From positions 372,001 through 436,000 of the forward strand of contig NZ_NFJR01000001.1 of the NCBI RefSeq assembly GCF_002159975.1: 64,000 nucleotides of DNA, written 5' to 3'. Positions 42,364-50,523 of the stretch are shown in pieces. Within the stretch, counting starts at the first letter, position 1. Each line of letters begins with the position of its first letter. A program made the translations under genes and the position numbers. Source of the stretch: Barnesiella sp. An22. Its GTDB lineage: Bacteria > Bacteroidota > Bacteroidia > Bacteroidales > Barnesiellaceae. Below the pieces are notes generated by a model that saw only the letters and a list, made by a program, of their open reading frames with translations, searched no databases and had not been told where the DNA came from.

Positions 42364-42600
42364 GCTCGGCACTGTCAAAGTTGAAAACTGTATTTTCCTT
42401 TGCCTCTGCCCTCGCCTTTCACTATATTTCCAGAATACAGGAGGCGGCTCGGCACTGTCAAAGTTGAAAACTGTGTTTTCCTTTGCCTCTGCTCTCGCCT
42501 TTCACTATATTTCCAGAATACAGGAGGCGGCTCGGCACTGTCAAAGTTGAAAACTGTGTTTTCCTTTGTCTCTGCTCTCGCCTTTCACTATATTTGTACA
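42364..42600 (+). repeat. Promoter-bearing repeat family, locus E (three tandem units, plus sense)
   Basis: Three type 1 units at an exact 83-bp period. TTTG boxes: 42399-42402, 42482-42485, 42565-42568. -7 boxes: 42423-42430, 42506-42513 (both TATATTTC) and 42589-42596 (TATATTTG). The spacer is 20 bp in all three. Palindromes are GAAAAC-TGT-(A/G)TTTTC. Only the unit closest to nfo has the consensus final G; the two distal ones share the same change to C. Confidence 0.85.
42565..42596 (+). promoter_or_regulatory. nfo promoter (unit E3)
   Basis: TTTG, 20 bp, TATATTTG (perfect TAnnTTTG), 30 bp before the nfo start codon at 42627. Confidence 0.75.
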
Positions 42601-42626
42601 GATAAAAAAACGAAACAGACAACGAT

Positions 42627-43475
42627 ATGAAATACATTGGAGCTCATGTAAGTGCTTCGGGTGGCGTGGAGAACGCCCCGGTAAACGCACACACCATCGG
42701 AGCGAAGGCTTTCGCTCTCTTTACCAAGAATCAACGGCAATGGCAGTCGGCACCCTTGTCGGAGAAGAGTATACAACAGTTCCGCGAGAACTGCGCACAA
42801 TATGGTTTTGCCCCCGAACACATCCTGCCTCACGACAGCTACCTCATCAACCTGGGACACCCGCAGGCCGAGGGGCTGGAGAAGAGCCGGAAGGCTTTTC
42901 TCGACGAGATGCAGCGCTGCGAACAGTTGGGGCTGAAGCTGCTGAACTTCCACCCGGGCAGCCACCTGAAGGAGATTTCGATCGACGAGTGCCTCTCGCG
43001 CATCGCCGAGTCGATAAACCTGACGCTCGAAAAGACGCAGGGGGTAACGGCCGTCATCGAGAATACGGCCGGACAGGGCAGCAACGTGGGGTTCCGCTTC
43101 GAACATCTGGCTGCCATCATCGACCAGGTGGAGGACAAGAGCCGCGTGGGGGTGTGCATCGACTCGTGCCACGCCTTTGCCGGCGGCTACGACCTGGCTA
43201 CGCCCGAGGGGTATGAGCAGACGTGGAAAGAGTTTGACCGGATAATCGGATTCAACTATCTGCGGGGCATGCACCTGAACGATGCCAAGAAGGGATTGAA
43301 CTCGCGCGTCGACCGCCACGACAGTCTGGGGGCCGGCGTGCTGGGCATCGGCTTCTTCGAGCGGCTGATGCAGGACCCGCGTTTCGACAACATCCCCCTC
43401 ATTCTCGAGACGCCCGACGAGAGCCTCTGGCCGCAGGAGATTGCCCGCCTCTACGAACTGGCTGCCGCCCGATAA
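42627..43475 (+). CDS. nfo: Endonuclease IV (AP endonuclease)
   Basis: A 282-aa zinc-dependent AP endonuclease for base-excision repair. It begins [18 protein letters not shown] and shows the family motifs NFHPGSHL (about 110-117), [12 protein letters not shown] (about 145-156), [15 protein letters not shown] (about 172-186), [24 protein letters not shown] (about 214-237), and LETPDE near the C-terminus; these hold the zinc-binding His, Glu and Asp residues. Normal length. The gene lies behind three tandem promoter repeats. Confidence 0.97.
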   Translation: MKYIGAHVSASGGVENAPVNAHTIGAKAFALFTKNQRQWQSAPLSEKSIQQFRENCAQYGFAPEHILPHDSYLINLGHPQAEGLEKSRKAFLDEMQRCEQLGLKLLNFHPGSHLKEISIDECLSRIAESINLTLEKTQGVTAVIENTAGQGSNVGFRFEHLAAIIDQVEDKSRVGVCIDSCHAFAGGYDLATPEGYEQTWKEFDRIIGFNYLRGMHLNDAKKGLNSRVDRHDSLGAGVLGIGFFERLMQDPRFDNIPLILETPDESLWPQEIARLYELAAAR

Positions 43476-43522
43476 CGTGCAGCCCCCTATCTGATTGTAG
43501 AACTACAAAAACGACTTGAACA

Positions 43523-44470
43523 ATGAAAAAGATAGCTAAAAGTCTGACCGACCTGATTGGGAACACTCCGCTGCTGGAGCTCTCGAACTACAACCGCACA
43601 CACGGGTTGGAGGCTACGGTCATTGCCAAACTGGAGTATTTCAACCCGGCCGGCAGCGTGAAAGACCGGGTAGCCCTCTCGATGATCAACGATGCTGAAC
43701 AGCGGGGCATACTGAAACCGCATGCCACCCTCATCGAACCCACGAGCGGCAACACCGGCGTGGGGCTGGCCTTCGTGGCTGCGGCCCGGGGGTACCACCT
43801 CATCCTCACCATGCCCGAGACCATGAGCCTCGAGCGTCGCAATCTGCTCAAAGCCCTGGGGGCCGAACTGGTACTCACCCCGGGAGCCGAAGGGATGACG
43901 GGTGCCATCAAGAAGGCACAGGAGCTGAACGAGCGCATCGAGGGCAGCGTGATTCTGCAACAGTTCGAAAACCCCGCCAACCCGGCTGCCCACGTAAAGA
44001 CGACGGCCGAAGAGATATGGCGCGATACCGACGGCGAGGTGGACATATTCGTGGCTGGCGTAGGCACCGGCGGCACGGTGAGCGGCGTGGGCCGGGGGCT
44101 GAAGAGCCACAACCCGGCCATCCGCATCGTGGGGGTAGAGCCGGCCGGCTCGCCTGTTCTGTCGGGCGGTAAACCCGGGCCGCACAAGCTGCAAGGCATC
44201 GGTGCCGGATTCGTGCCCAAGACCTACGACGCTTCGGTAGTCGACGAGGTTATCGCCGTGACCGACGACGACGCCATCCGCACCAGCCGCGAGCTCACCT
44301 CGACCGAGGGGATGCTGGTGGGTATCTCGTCGGGGGCTGCCGCATGGGCCGCTACCCAACTGGCCCAACGCCCCGAGAACCGAGGCAAGAAGATTGTGGT
44401 GCTGCTGCCCGACACGGGCGAACGCTACCTCTCGACCGTACTCTACGACTTCGAGGGGTACAAGCTCTAA
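43523..44470 (+). CDS. cysK: Cysteine synthase A (O-acetylserine sulfhydrylase)
   Basis: A 315-aa PLP enzyme that makes cysteine from O-acetylserine and sulfide. The PLP lysine lies in [11 protein letters not shown] (about residues 40-50), the substrate loop is [10 protein letters not shown] (about 72-81), the phosphate-binding loop [12 protein letters not shown] (about 178-189), and the C-terminal [12 protein letters not shown] (about 268-279). It ends before a terminator and is 48 bp behind nfo. Confidence 0.95.
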   Translation: MKKIAKSLTDLIGNTPLLELSNYNRTHGLEATVIAKLEYFNPAGSVKDRVALSMINDAEQRGILKPHATLIEPTSGNTGVGLAFVAAARGYHLILTMPETMSLERRNLLKALGAELVLTPGAEGMTGAIKKAQELNERIEGSVILQQFENPANPAAHVKTTAEEIWRDTDGEVDIFVAGVGTGGTVSGVGRGLKSHNPAIRIVGVEPAGSPVLSGGKPGPHKLQGIGAGFVPKTYDASVVDEVIAVTDDDAIRTSRELTSTEGMLVGISSGAAAWAATQLAQRPENRGKKIVVLLPDTGERYLSTVLYDFEGYKL

Positions 44471-44525
44471 TCCCGGCGGTTGTCCGGGGCAACCCGGGCT
44501 ACCCATAAGAACATAAGAAACAGAG

Positions 44526-44569
44526 AGGCCATGGCGCACTCGATTACCGAGCATTGCCATGGCCTTTTC
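44526..44569 (+). terminator. cysK terminator
   Basis: AGGCCATGGC (44526-44535) pairs with GCCATGGCCT (44556-44565), then TTTT. The convergent glucanotransferase gene ends at 44612 and may use it from the other side. Confidence 0.75.
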
Positions 44570-44611
44570 TTATCTCTTTCCTGTATCGTTGCGCAAGCGC
44601 TCTGCCCCGGG

Positions 44612-47293
44612 CTATCTCCCGCTACGGGCAATCATCTCCTGCAAACGGGTGTTGAATACCCCCTCGGCCAAAAGTTGCTCGAGCGAGAGATGCATGCGGT
44701 AACGCCAATAGTAGTGCGGGCATGCGGGTATGTTGATGCGCTCCTCGTCGGGGTTCTTGCGGCGCAGGCGGCCATCGATCGAGAGCCAGTCCTGCAAGGG
44801 CAGAATAGCCAGCATCGAGGGAGCCGAGAGCGTCAGCTCGACCATGCGCTCGCAAATCCAAGGCTCGCAGGTAGCGGGTGCCTGGCCCGACTCGCCCAGC
44901 ACCTCGTTGAAGTAGCGCTGCGTGCGCGCGGGATCCTCCTGCCACCACCCTCTGATGCCCGACATGTCGTGGGTCGAGGTGGTACATACCGACCGCACGG
45001 GATAGCGGCTCACGTCGCCAAACTCGCAGTTCCACTCCTTGGGCATGCGCTGTATCTCGAGCGAGAGAATCTGCAACTGCTTCATCACCTCGGGCACACA
45101 GCCGGGTATCATACCCAGGTCTTCGCCGCAAACCAGCATATCGGTCGAGGCTACGAGCACGGGCAGTTTGCGCAGGGCTTCGGCTTTCCAGAAATCGTTG
45201 TGACGCCAGTAAAAGAAATCTTCGTAAAGGCGGTCGAAGCAGGCCTTCTGCTCATCGTCGAGAGCCTGGTAGGCCTGGGTGCGGTTGCCCATAATGCGGG
45301 GGTGATAGTATCCCGGCTGGTCGGGGTCTTCGAGGAAGAGCACCTCGTCGAGCAGCTTCAACAGGCCATCGCGAATCAGTACGTTCATCTCGTCGTCGGC
45401 CCCCGAAAAATAGTCGACCACCTTGCGCTGGGTATCCATCATCACATTCAGGTCCCAGCGGCCGTTCCCCTTGTCGACCAGGAAGCGCGTCTTCACCTCG
45501 TCGGTATAGGCCCCGAAGATGTCGTGCAACGACTCTTCCCGCACATAGGGGACCGTCTGCCACGAAGCATCGAACCGGAATCCCTTCTGCGCCAGCTCGT
45601 CGGGCGAGAGCGGCATGGCCGAGTGGAAGTGGCCCAGCAGACCGTGAACGGCATCGAGCGGAATCTCCCAGATGCGGAAGAAACCCAGGATGTGGTCGAT
45701 GCGGTAGGCATCGAAATAGCGCGACATGTGACGCAAGCGGGCTTTCCACCAGGCATAGCCGTCGCGCGCCATCACCTCCCAGTCGTAGGTGGGGAATCCC
45801 CAGTTCTGCCCCTCGATCGAGAAGTCGTCGGGGGGAGCACCCGCCTGACAATTCATGCGGAAGAGATCGGGGTTGACCCACGCGTCGACACTGGTGCGGC
45901 TGATGCCGATGGGGATGTCGCCCTTCAGCACCACTCCGGCCCGGTGAGCATAGTCGCGCACCTCGGAGAGCTGCAGGTGCAGGTGATACTGTATGTAGTA
46001 GTAGAGGGCAACCGAACGGTACCACGGGCTCCACACGGCACAGTAGTCGGCAATCATCGACTCGTCGTAGCTGGCAAACTCGCCCCAACGGGTGAAGTCG
46101 GCCGTCTTGAAACGGTCGCGCAAGCTGCTGAAGGCGGCATAGGGCTGCAACCAGAACTTGTTCTCCTTGAAAAACTGCTTGAACCCCTCGCTCGACAGGG
46201 TGTCGTCGCCCTGCTCGTCGAAGAGCAGGTTCAGGTACTCCATCTTGGCGCGGTTCACCCGCTCGTAGTCGACATCGGGCTGCATGTTCAGCTCCCGCTG
46301 CAAGGCGTCGAACTGGGCCTGCCGGGCCTCATCGCTCAACCGGCCCACCTCCGAGAGGCGCAGATACTGCGGGTGCAGGGCAAAGGTCGAGTTGGCGTTA
46401 TAGGGATAGGAGTCGCACCAACTACCCGTCAGGGTGGTATCGTTGACCGGGAGCAGCTGGATAAACGATTGCCCCGTGCGCAGCGCCCAGTCGACCAGAT
46501 ATTTCAGGTCGAGGAACTCGCCCGTACCGAAACCGTAATCGGTACGCAATGAGAATACCGGGATGGCCGTACCAGCCCCTTTCCAGGGACGTTCGGGCCC
46601 GTTGAAGAGCAACCCCGACACGACGACTGCCGTCGAAGGCGAGAGCTCCGAATCGGTATATACCCTGTTCGCACCCGTCTCCCACGCCACGACTTCGCGC
46701 TGCTGCGTGCGCACCACCACAAACTTGTATTCAAAGGAGGGGCCCAGTTGAGCCGCATCGAGGGTAAGATGCCATTCGGGAAAGTCGGTATCGTCGAGCG
46801 CCGGAGCCTGGCTCGGCTCCCAGTTGCCCAGAGCCGGCACACTGCCCACCAGGAGCAACTGCTCGTCGGGGCGCAGCTGCGGAGCGAAGATTTTGAACGT
46901 CACCGTACCGGCCGCCGGTACCCCGGGTTGCGGCTGGGGATGCTGACGGAAAAAGATGCCCTGGGTAAATGCCGAAGAGTAGAACGGCAGGTCGGCGGGA
47001 GTGTCGCGCCAGCGGTCGAGCAACCGATATTCGGTGGCCTTCTGCCCCGGCACGAAGCGGTGCGGACGGTTCCACTCCCGGCGCACCGAGTCGCCCGACT
47101 TGACCAGATAGCGATACTCAAAGGCGGCTATCGTCGCGGGCACCTCGATGGTGTAGCTCCACAGGTCACCGCCGCGGCAATCCATCACCACGGCCCGGCT
47201 CTCGTCGCCCGAGCCCAGTTGCTCGGTCTCGCCCGAAAGCATGAGCGACTCGCCCCAACGGGTGTGGTAGTATATCTCAAATGTTATTTTCAT
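44612..47293 (-). CDS. malQ: 4-alpha-glucanotransferase (DPE2-like, two N-terminal CBM20 domains)
   Basis: An 893-aa GH77 amylomaltase that transfers maltosyl units among alpha-1,4-glucans. Residues 1-100 and about 127-225 are two starch-binding CBM20-like modules (LMLSGETEQLGSGD and LLLVGSVPALGNWEPSQA). The GH77 catalytic region follows from about 235: IPVFSLRTDYGFGTGEF, AYRIDHILGFFRIWEIP (catalytic Asp), and CGEDLGMIPGCVP (catalytic Glu), with STHDMSGIRGWW near the end. This two-CBM layout is that of plant DPE2 and Bacteroidales enzymes, and no signal peptide is present, so it acts in the cytoplasm on glycogen or maltooligosaccharides. Confidence 0.93.
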   Translation of the reverse strand: MKITFEIYYHTRWGESLMLSGETEQLGSGDESRAVVMDCRGGDLWSYTIEVPATIAAFEYRYLVKSGDSVRREWNRPHRFVPGQKATEYRLLDRWRDTPADLPFYSSAFTQGIFFRQHPQPQPGVPAAGTVTFKIFAPQLRPDEQLLLVGSVPALGNWEPSQAPALDDTDFPEWHLTLDAAQLGPSFEYKFVVVRTQQREVVAWETGANRVYTDSELSPSTAVVVSGLLFNGPERPWKGAGTAIPVFSLRTDYGFGTGEFLDLKYLVDWALRTGQSFIQLLPVNDTTLTGSWCDSYPYNANSTFALHPQYLRLSEVGRLSDEARQAQFDALQRELNMQPDVDYERVNRAKMEYLNLLFDEQGDDTLSSEGFKQFFKENKFWLQPYAAFSSLRDRFKTADFTRWGEFASYDESMIADYCAVWSPWYRSVALYYYIQYHLHLQLSEVRDYAHRAGVVLKGDIPIGISRTSVDAWVNPDLFRMNCQAGAPPDDFSIEGQNWGFPTYDWEVMARDGYAWWKARLRHMSRYFDAYRIDHILGFFRIWEIPLDAVHGLLGHFHSAMPLSPDELAQKGFRFDASWQTVPYVREESLHDIFGAYTDEVKTRFLVDKGNGRWDLNVMMDTQRKVVDYFSGADDEMNVLIRDGLLKLLDEVLFLEDPDQPGYYHPRIMGNRTQAYQALDDEQKACFDRLYEDFFYWRHNDFWKAEALRKLPVLVASTDMLVCGEDLGMIPGCVPEVMKQLQILSLEIQRMPKEWNCEFGDVSRYPVRSVCTTSTHDMSGIRGWWQEDPARTQRYFNEVLGESGQAPATCEPWICERMVELTLSAPSMLAILPLQDWLSIDGRLRRKNPDEERINIPACPHYYWRYRMHLSLEQLLAEGVFNTRLQEMIARSGR

Positions 47294-47390
47294 GACAATC
47301 CTCTTTGTTAAAAATTGGAGTCATAAAGATAGAAAACTTTATACAGAAACCGATACCCGTCGTCCCCCTTTTTCGCGAAAAGTTTTTGAT

Positions 47391-48239
47391 TTAAAATGAA
47401 TCTTCCCGATTCTGTTTCAGGCAATGCAGGGGCGAATAGCCATACTGCTTCTTGAAGGCTTGTGAGAAGTGCGACCGGTTCTTGAACCCGACCCGATAAC
47501 AGACATCCTGTGCCGATACGCCCCCTTCGAGAAGCAGCCGCCGGGCCTCCTCGAGCCGCCGCTCCGTAATCCAGCGTTGCGGCGACAGGGTGCTGATTTT
47601 GGCAAAATCGCGCTTGAAGGTGGCCAGGCTCCGCCCGGTGTAGGAGGCAAACTCGTCCAGCGTAAGGTCTTCGGTATAGTTGCTCTCCATGAAATCCAGA
47701 AGGTCGATTTTCCACGCCTCGTTGAAGTCGAACAAAGTCGGATAGAAACGGTCGTCTATGGCAAGCAGACACATCACGGCCTCGTGCACCTTCAGCCGCA
47801 ACCACTCGTCGGAAGGTGTCTCGCCGCTATCGGTATAGGGCAGAAACGAGTCGAAGAGGCTCTTCAAGGCAACCGTCCGGGGCAGCACATTCACCGTTTT
47901 GCCTATCGGGCCGAGGCCATGCAGCCGCTTGCAGGTGGCAGCCACCCGGTTGTAATACTCCTTCAGCTCCTTGCGGGGCAGAGAGAAATTGATACCCCGG
48001 TAGGGATGCCCGTCGAGCGGCTCCTTGGTGACGTTGACCGAGCAGTCGCGGCGGACAAACACGAAGTTGTCGGCCATGACCTCGTCGGTCGTCTCCCGCC
48101 CCTCGATAACCAGCTTGCCGGAGCGCACGAAAATAATGGAGTGTGCAGGCATGCGATGCTCCAGGTGCATGTCGTGGGGGATGCTGCAACTCAGCAGGAT
48201 ATTGCCGTAGTTAATCAGATGGTCTATCGTTTCGTTCAT
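47391..48239 (-). CDS. AraC family transcriptional regulator (AraC-5)
   Basis: A 282-aa regulator. The N-terminal cupin-like region has SIIFVRSGKLVIEGRETTDEVMADNFVFVRRDC; the C-terminal double HTH is TLDEFASYTGRSLATFKRDFAKISTLSPQRWI and SAQDVCYRVGFKNRSHFSQAFKKQYGYSPLHC. The start ATG at 48239 lies only four bases after a minus-strand -7 element TATCTTTG (48244-48251), so the mRNA may be leaderless. A longer upstream frame is out of context because it crosses the amidohydrolase gene in another frame. Targets may include the amidohydrolase upstream on the same strand. Confidence 0.9.
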   Translation of the reverse strand: MNETIDHLINYGNILLSCSIPHDMHLEHRMPAHSIIFVRSGKLVIEGRETTDEVMADNFVFVRRDCSVNVTKEPLDGHPYRGINFSLPRKELKEYYNRVAATCKRLHGLGPIGKTVNVLPRTVALKSLFDSFLPYTDSGETPSDEWLRLKVHEAVMCLLAIDDRFYPTLFDFNEAWKIDLLDFMESNYTEDLTLDEFASYTGRSLATFKRDFAKISTLSPQRWITERRLEEARRLLLEGGVSAQDVCYRVGFKNRSHFSQAFKKQYGYSPLHCLKQNREDSF

Positions 48240-48243
48240 GTAG

Positions 48244-48251
48244 CAAAGATA
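48244..48251 (-). promoter_or_regulatory. -7 element immediately before the AraC-5 start codon
   Basis: Minus-strand TATCTTTG, consensus match. Transcription would begin at or within a few bases of the ATG at 48239. Confidence 0.5.
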
Positions 48252-48259
48252 ATACAGAG

Positions 48260-49672
48260 TTACTTTACACGCTGCATCTTGCGAAATATTTCGGGCATGG
48301 CAGCCGGGTTCATCGGTATCATGTCGACCAGGTCGAGTGTCTTGACCATGTGCAGCGTACCCTGCTTGTAGGTCTGGAAATGGGCGGTACCGATGTGATG
48401 GCGATAGGCCTCGGGGCTGGCATATATCTCGAGGATGCGCACCTGGCAGGAGTCGCGTTGCTGAATCATGGGGAATATGGCTATTACTCCCGGCTCTTCG
48501 CGAACCGAGGTAGCCCCCACCTCCAACGCCGCCTCGAGATAGGCATCCCGGTATTGGGGATAGATCTCTATCTCGGAGATGCGCACCAGCATGGCGGTAT
48601 CGACCTCGGCCTCGACAACCGACGAACGCTCGGCCAATGCAGTACCCGCCTCGCCCTCCGACGGCAAATCGAAAAGCCGGGCGGCATTCTCGTGCAAGAA
48701 GAGATCGGCATAGGCCGACAGCTCCCCATCGGCTTCCAGAGCCTCCTCCAACTGCCGCAGGTTGCGAGTGAGCACCTCGGCCGGCTGGTAGGGATAGTCC
48801 GAACCGTACAGGATATGGTCGGGCGTGGTAATGGTGAGCAGAGTGCGGATAACGGCCGGAGAAGCGGCACCGGCCAAATCGTAATAGAGCCGGGAGAGGT
48901 TGGCCTCCATATCGACCTCGCCCATCGAGCCGCGAGCCTGCAAGGCCGGCATTATCGCCTTCATGCGAGGAACAGCCAACGGCAGGAACGAGCCGCAATG
49001 CGGCACAACCACCTTTACATGAGGATAACGCACCAGCAGGTTGCGTGCCAGCATGTTCATCAGAGCCCGGGTCGTTTCGGCCAAATACTCACAGGCGGCC
49101 AGAGGAACCCGCCCGGTCAACGGCTCGTTGACCGGGACCGGCTTGTGCGGATGAATGAGGATGACGGCCCGCCGGCTATCCAACACCTCCATCAGGGGGT
49201 CGAGAGCCTCGTCGCCCAGGTATTGCCCCCGGCTGTTGGTCGCCAGTTTCACCCCATCGGCCCCCAGTGTATCGAGGGCATAGATGGCCTCGGCCACGGC
49301 CGACTCCACATCGGGCAGAGGGAGGGCAGCACAAAAGCGGAAGCGATCGGGATAGGCCGCTTTCAGTCGGGCACCATATTCGTTACAGGCCCGTATCACC
49401 TGCCGGCACTCCTCGCTGTCGCCGAAACTGGGTTGCGGAGCCGGCATCGACAACACCGTGCAGGCAATGCCGGCACTGTCCATAAACGACAAGTGCGAAT
49501 CGACATCCCAGGCAGGGAGCGGGAACCCCTCTTCCAGCTCGGCATGATGCCGGGCAAGCACCTGCCGATAATCGGGCAGAATGTTGTGGCTATGCACATC
49601 GACTACCTGTCGGGCATGGCCGGTGAAATTGCCAATCATAAGGAGAATCACAAGATACAACCACCGTTTCAT
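48260..49672 (-). CDS. Secreted amidohydrolase fused to an ABM-like domain
   Basis: A 470-aa protein. The signal peptide (MKRWLYLVILLMIGNFTGHA) is followed by an ACMSD-like amidohydrolase (amidohydro_2) of about residues 21-345, with metal ligands in VDVHSHN, VVPHCGSF and LYGSDYPYQPAEV. The C-terminal 100 residues (VRISEIEIYPQYRDAYLEAALEVGATSVREEPGVIAIFPM) resemble an antibiotic biosynthesis monooxygenase (ABM) domain. A fusion of these two domains with export is uncommon. I chose ATG 49672 because it begins the signal peptide and leaves a 4-bp gap to the flavin reductase gene; ATG 49696 would overlap it. Substrate unknown. Confidence 0.87.
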   Translation of the reverse strand: MKRWLYLVILLMIGNFTGHARQVVDVHSHNILPDYRQVLARHHAELEEGFPLPAWDVDSHLSFMDSAGIACTVLSMPAPQPSFGDSEECRQVIRACNEYGARLKAAYPDRFRFCAALPLPDVESAVAEAIYALDTLGADGVKLATNSRGQYLGDEALDPLMEVLDSRRAVILIHPHKPVPVNEPLTGRVPLAACEYLAETTRALMNMLARNLLVRYPHVKVVVPHCGSFLPLAVPRMKAIMPALQARGSMGEVDMEANLSRLYYDLAGAASPAVIRTLLTITTPDHILYGSDYPYQPAEVLTRNLRQLEEALEADGELSAYADLFLHENAARLFDLPSEGEAGTALAERSSVVEAEVDTAMLVRISEIEIYPQYRDAYLEAALEVGATSVREEPGVIAIFPMIQQRDSCQVRILEIYASPEAYRHHIGTAHFQTYKQGTLHMVKTLDLVDMIPMNPAAMPEIFRKMQRVK

Positions 49673-49676
49673 AGGC

Positions 49677-50240
49677 CTATGCTTGACTCGCTTCATACTG
49701 TTTTCCGGCTTCGGTACAGAGCCCTATGACACTGCCCGTGCGCAGATACTGATAGGTAGGAAACTCGAACAGCACCGGTTTGAGCCGGTTGTAGTCGATT
49801 TTATCCCGGTCGTTGAGTATGCTCTCATCGGCATAGGTGTGGGCAATGCTGCAAATAAAGTTTTCGAAACCGTTGCACACATACACATCCTCGACCCGAC
49901 ACTCCATGGTCAAGGGCGATTCGTTCACCATAGGTGTCCCCTCCTCGCCTGCCGTCGACTCGAACAGGGTGCTTTTGTCCTGCTTGTGCCCCGACACGAT
50001 ACCGCAGTAATCGGCTTTCGGCAGCCACTCTTCGGTAACGATATTGACCGACAGCCGGCCACTCTCCTTAATGCCCCGGTTGATGTAGTGCGAGGCATGC
50101 AGACTGACAAGCAGCCTGTCGTGAGCCACAATGCCTACATGGGCTACCAGAGTCCACGTGGCTTTTCCCTCTACCTGGGCACCCACCACAACCGCAGGGG
50201 TGGGATAAAGTGCCATTGAATTTCCGATATTCTTTTTCAT
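49677..50240 (-). CDS. Flavin reductase family protein
   Basis: A 187-aa FMN-binding split-barrel protein. MALYPTPAVVVGAQVEGKATWTLVAHVGIVAHDRLLVSLHASHYINRGIKESGRLSVNIVTEEW is the typical flavin reductase-like N-terminal region. It precedes the amidohydrolase-ABM gene by 4 bp on the same strand, so the pair is an operon in which it may provide reduced flavin or act as an oxidoreductase. Exact reaction unknown. Confidence 0.9.
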   Translation of the reverse strand: MKKNIGNSMALYPTPAVVVGAQVEGKATWTLVAHVGIVAHDRLLVSLHASHYINRGIKESGRLSVNIVTEEWLPKADYCGIVSGHKQDKSTLFESTAGEEGTPMVNESPLTMECRVEDVYVCNGFENFICSIAHTYADESILNDRDKIDYNRLKPVLFEFPTYQYLRTGSVIGLCTEAGKQYEASQA

Positions 50241-50450
50241 AACGATAAATATATGTTGGTTTTCTGTTGCAAAACTACAGCAGCGAAATTAAAAGCGCGT
50301 TAGTTTACGGCTCATTTATCGTTATCGAAAAGCTCAATACTACCGTTACCGAGCTATACGACAACCGTAACTCCCCGAACACGGTCGGTATCCTGCCCTA
50401 CTCCCGACCGACATCTCCATCCCCCACACCCGGAGAAAGAGCTTCCTCGG

Positions 50451-50492
50451 GAAAAAACAACCGGGGCGGACCCTTTGCAGAATCCGCCCCGG
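50451..50492 (-). terminator. nrdJ terminator
   Basis: On the minus strand CCGGGGCGGA and TCCGCCCCGG (50483-50492 and 50461-50470) form a perfect 10-bp stem, followed by TTGTTTTTTC. Confidence 0.9.
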
Positions 50493-50523
50493 AGCTTTCA
50501 TTTCTTATCGTAGGTAACCAAAA

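Noticed and set aside
42335-42630. Short plus-strand frames within the repeats before nfo
   Set aside because: They encode the same peptide (SFASALAFHYI) at each unit and end at the nfo start; they are translated promoter repeats.
44480-46552. A 690-codon plus-strand frame opposite malQ
   Set aside because: Antisense shadow of the glucanotransferase; the peptide is low-complexity in His, Val, Gly and has no recognisable domain.
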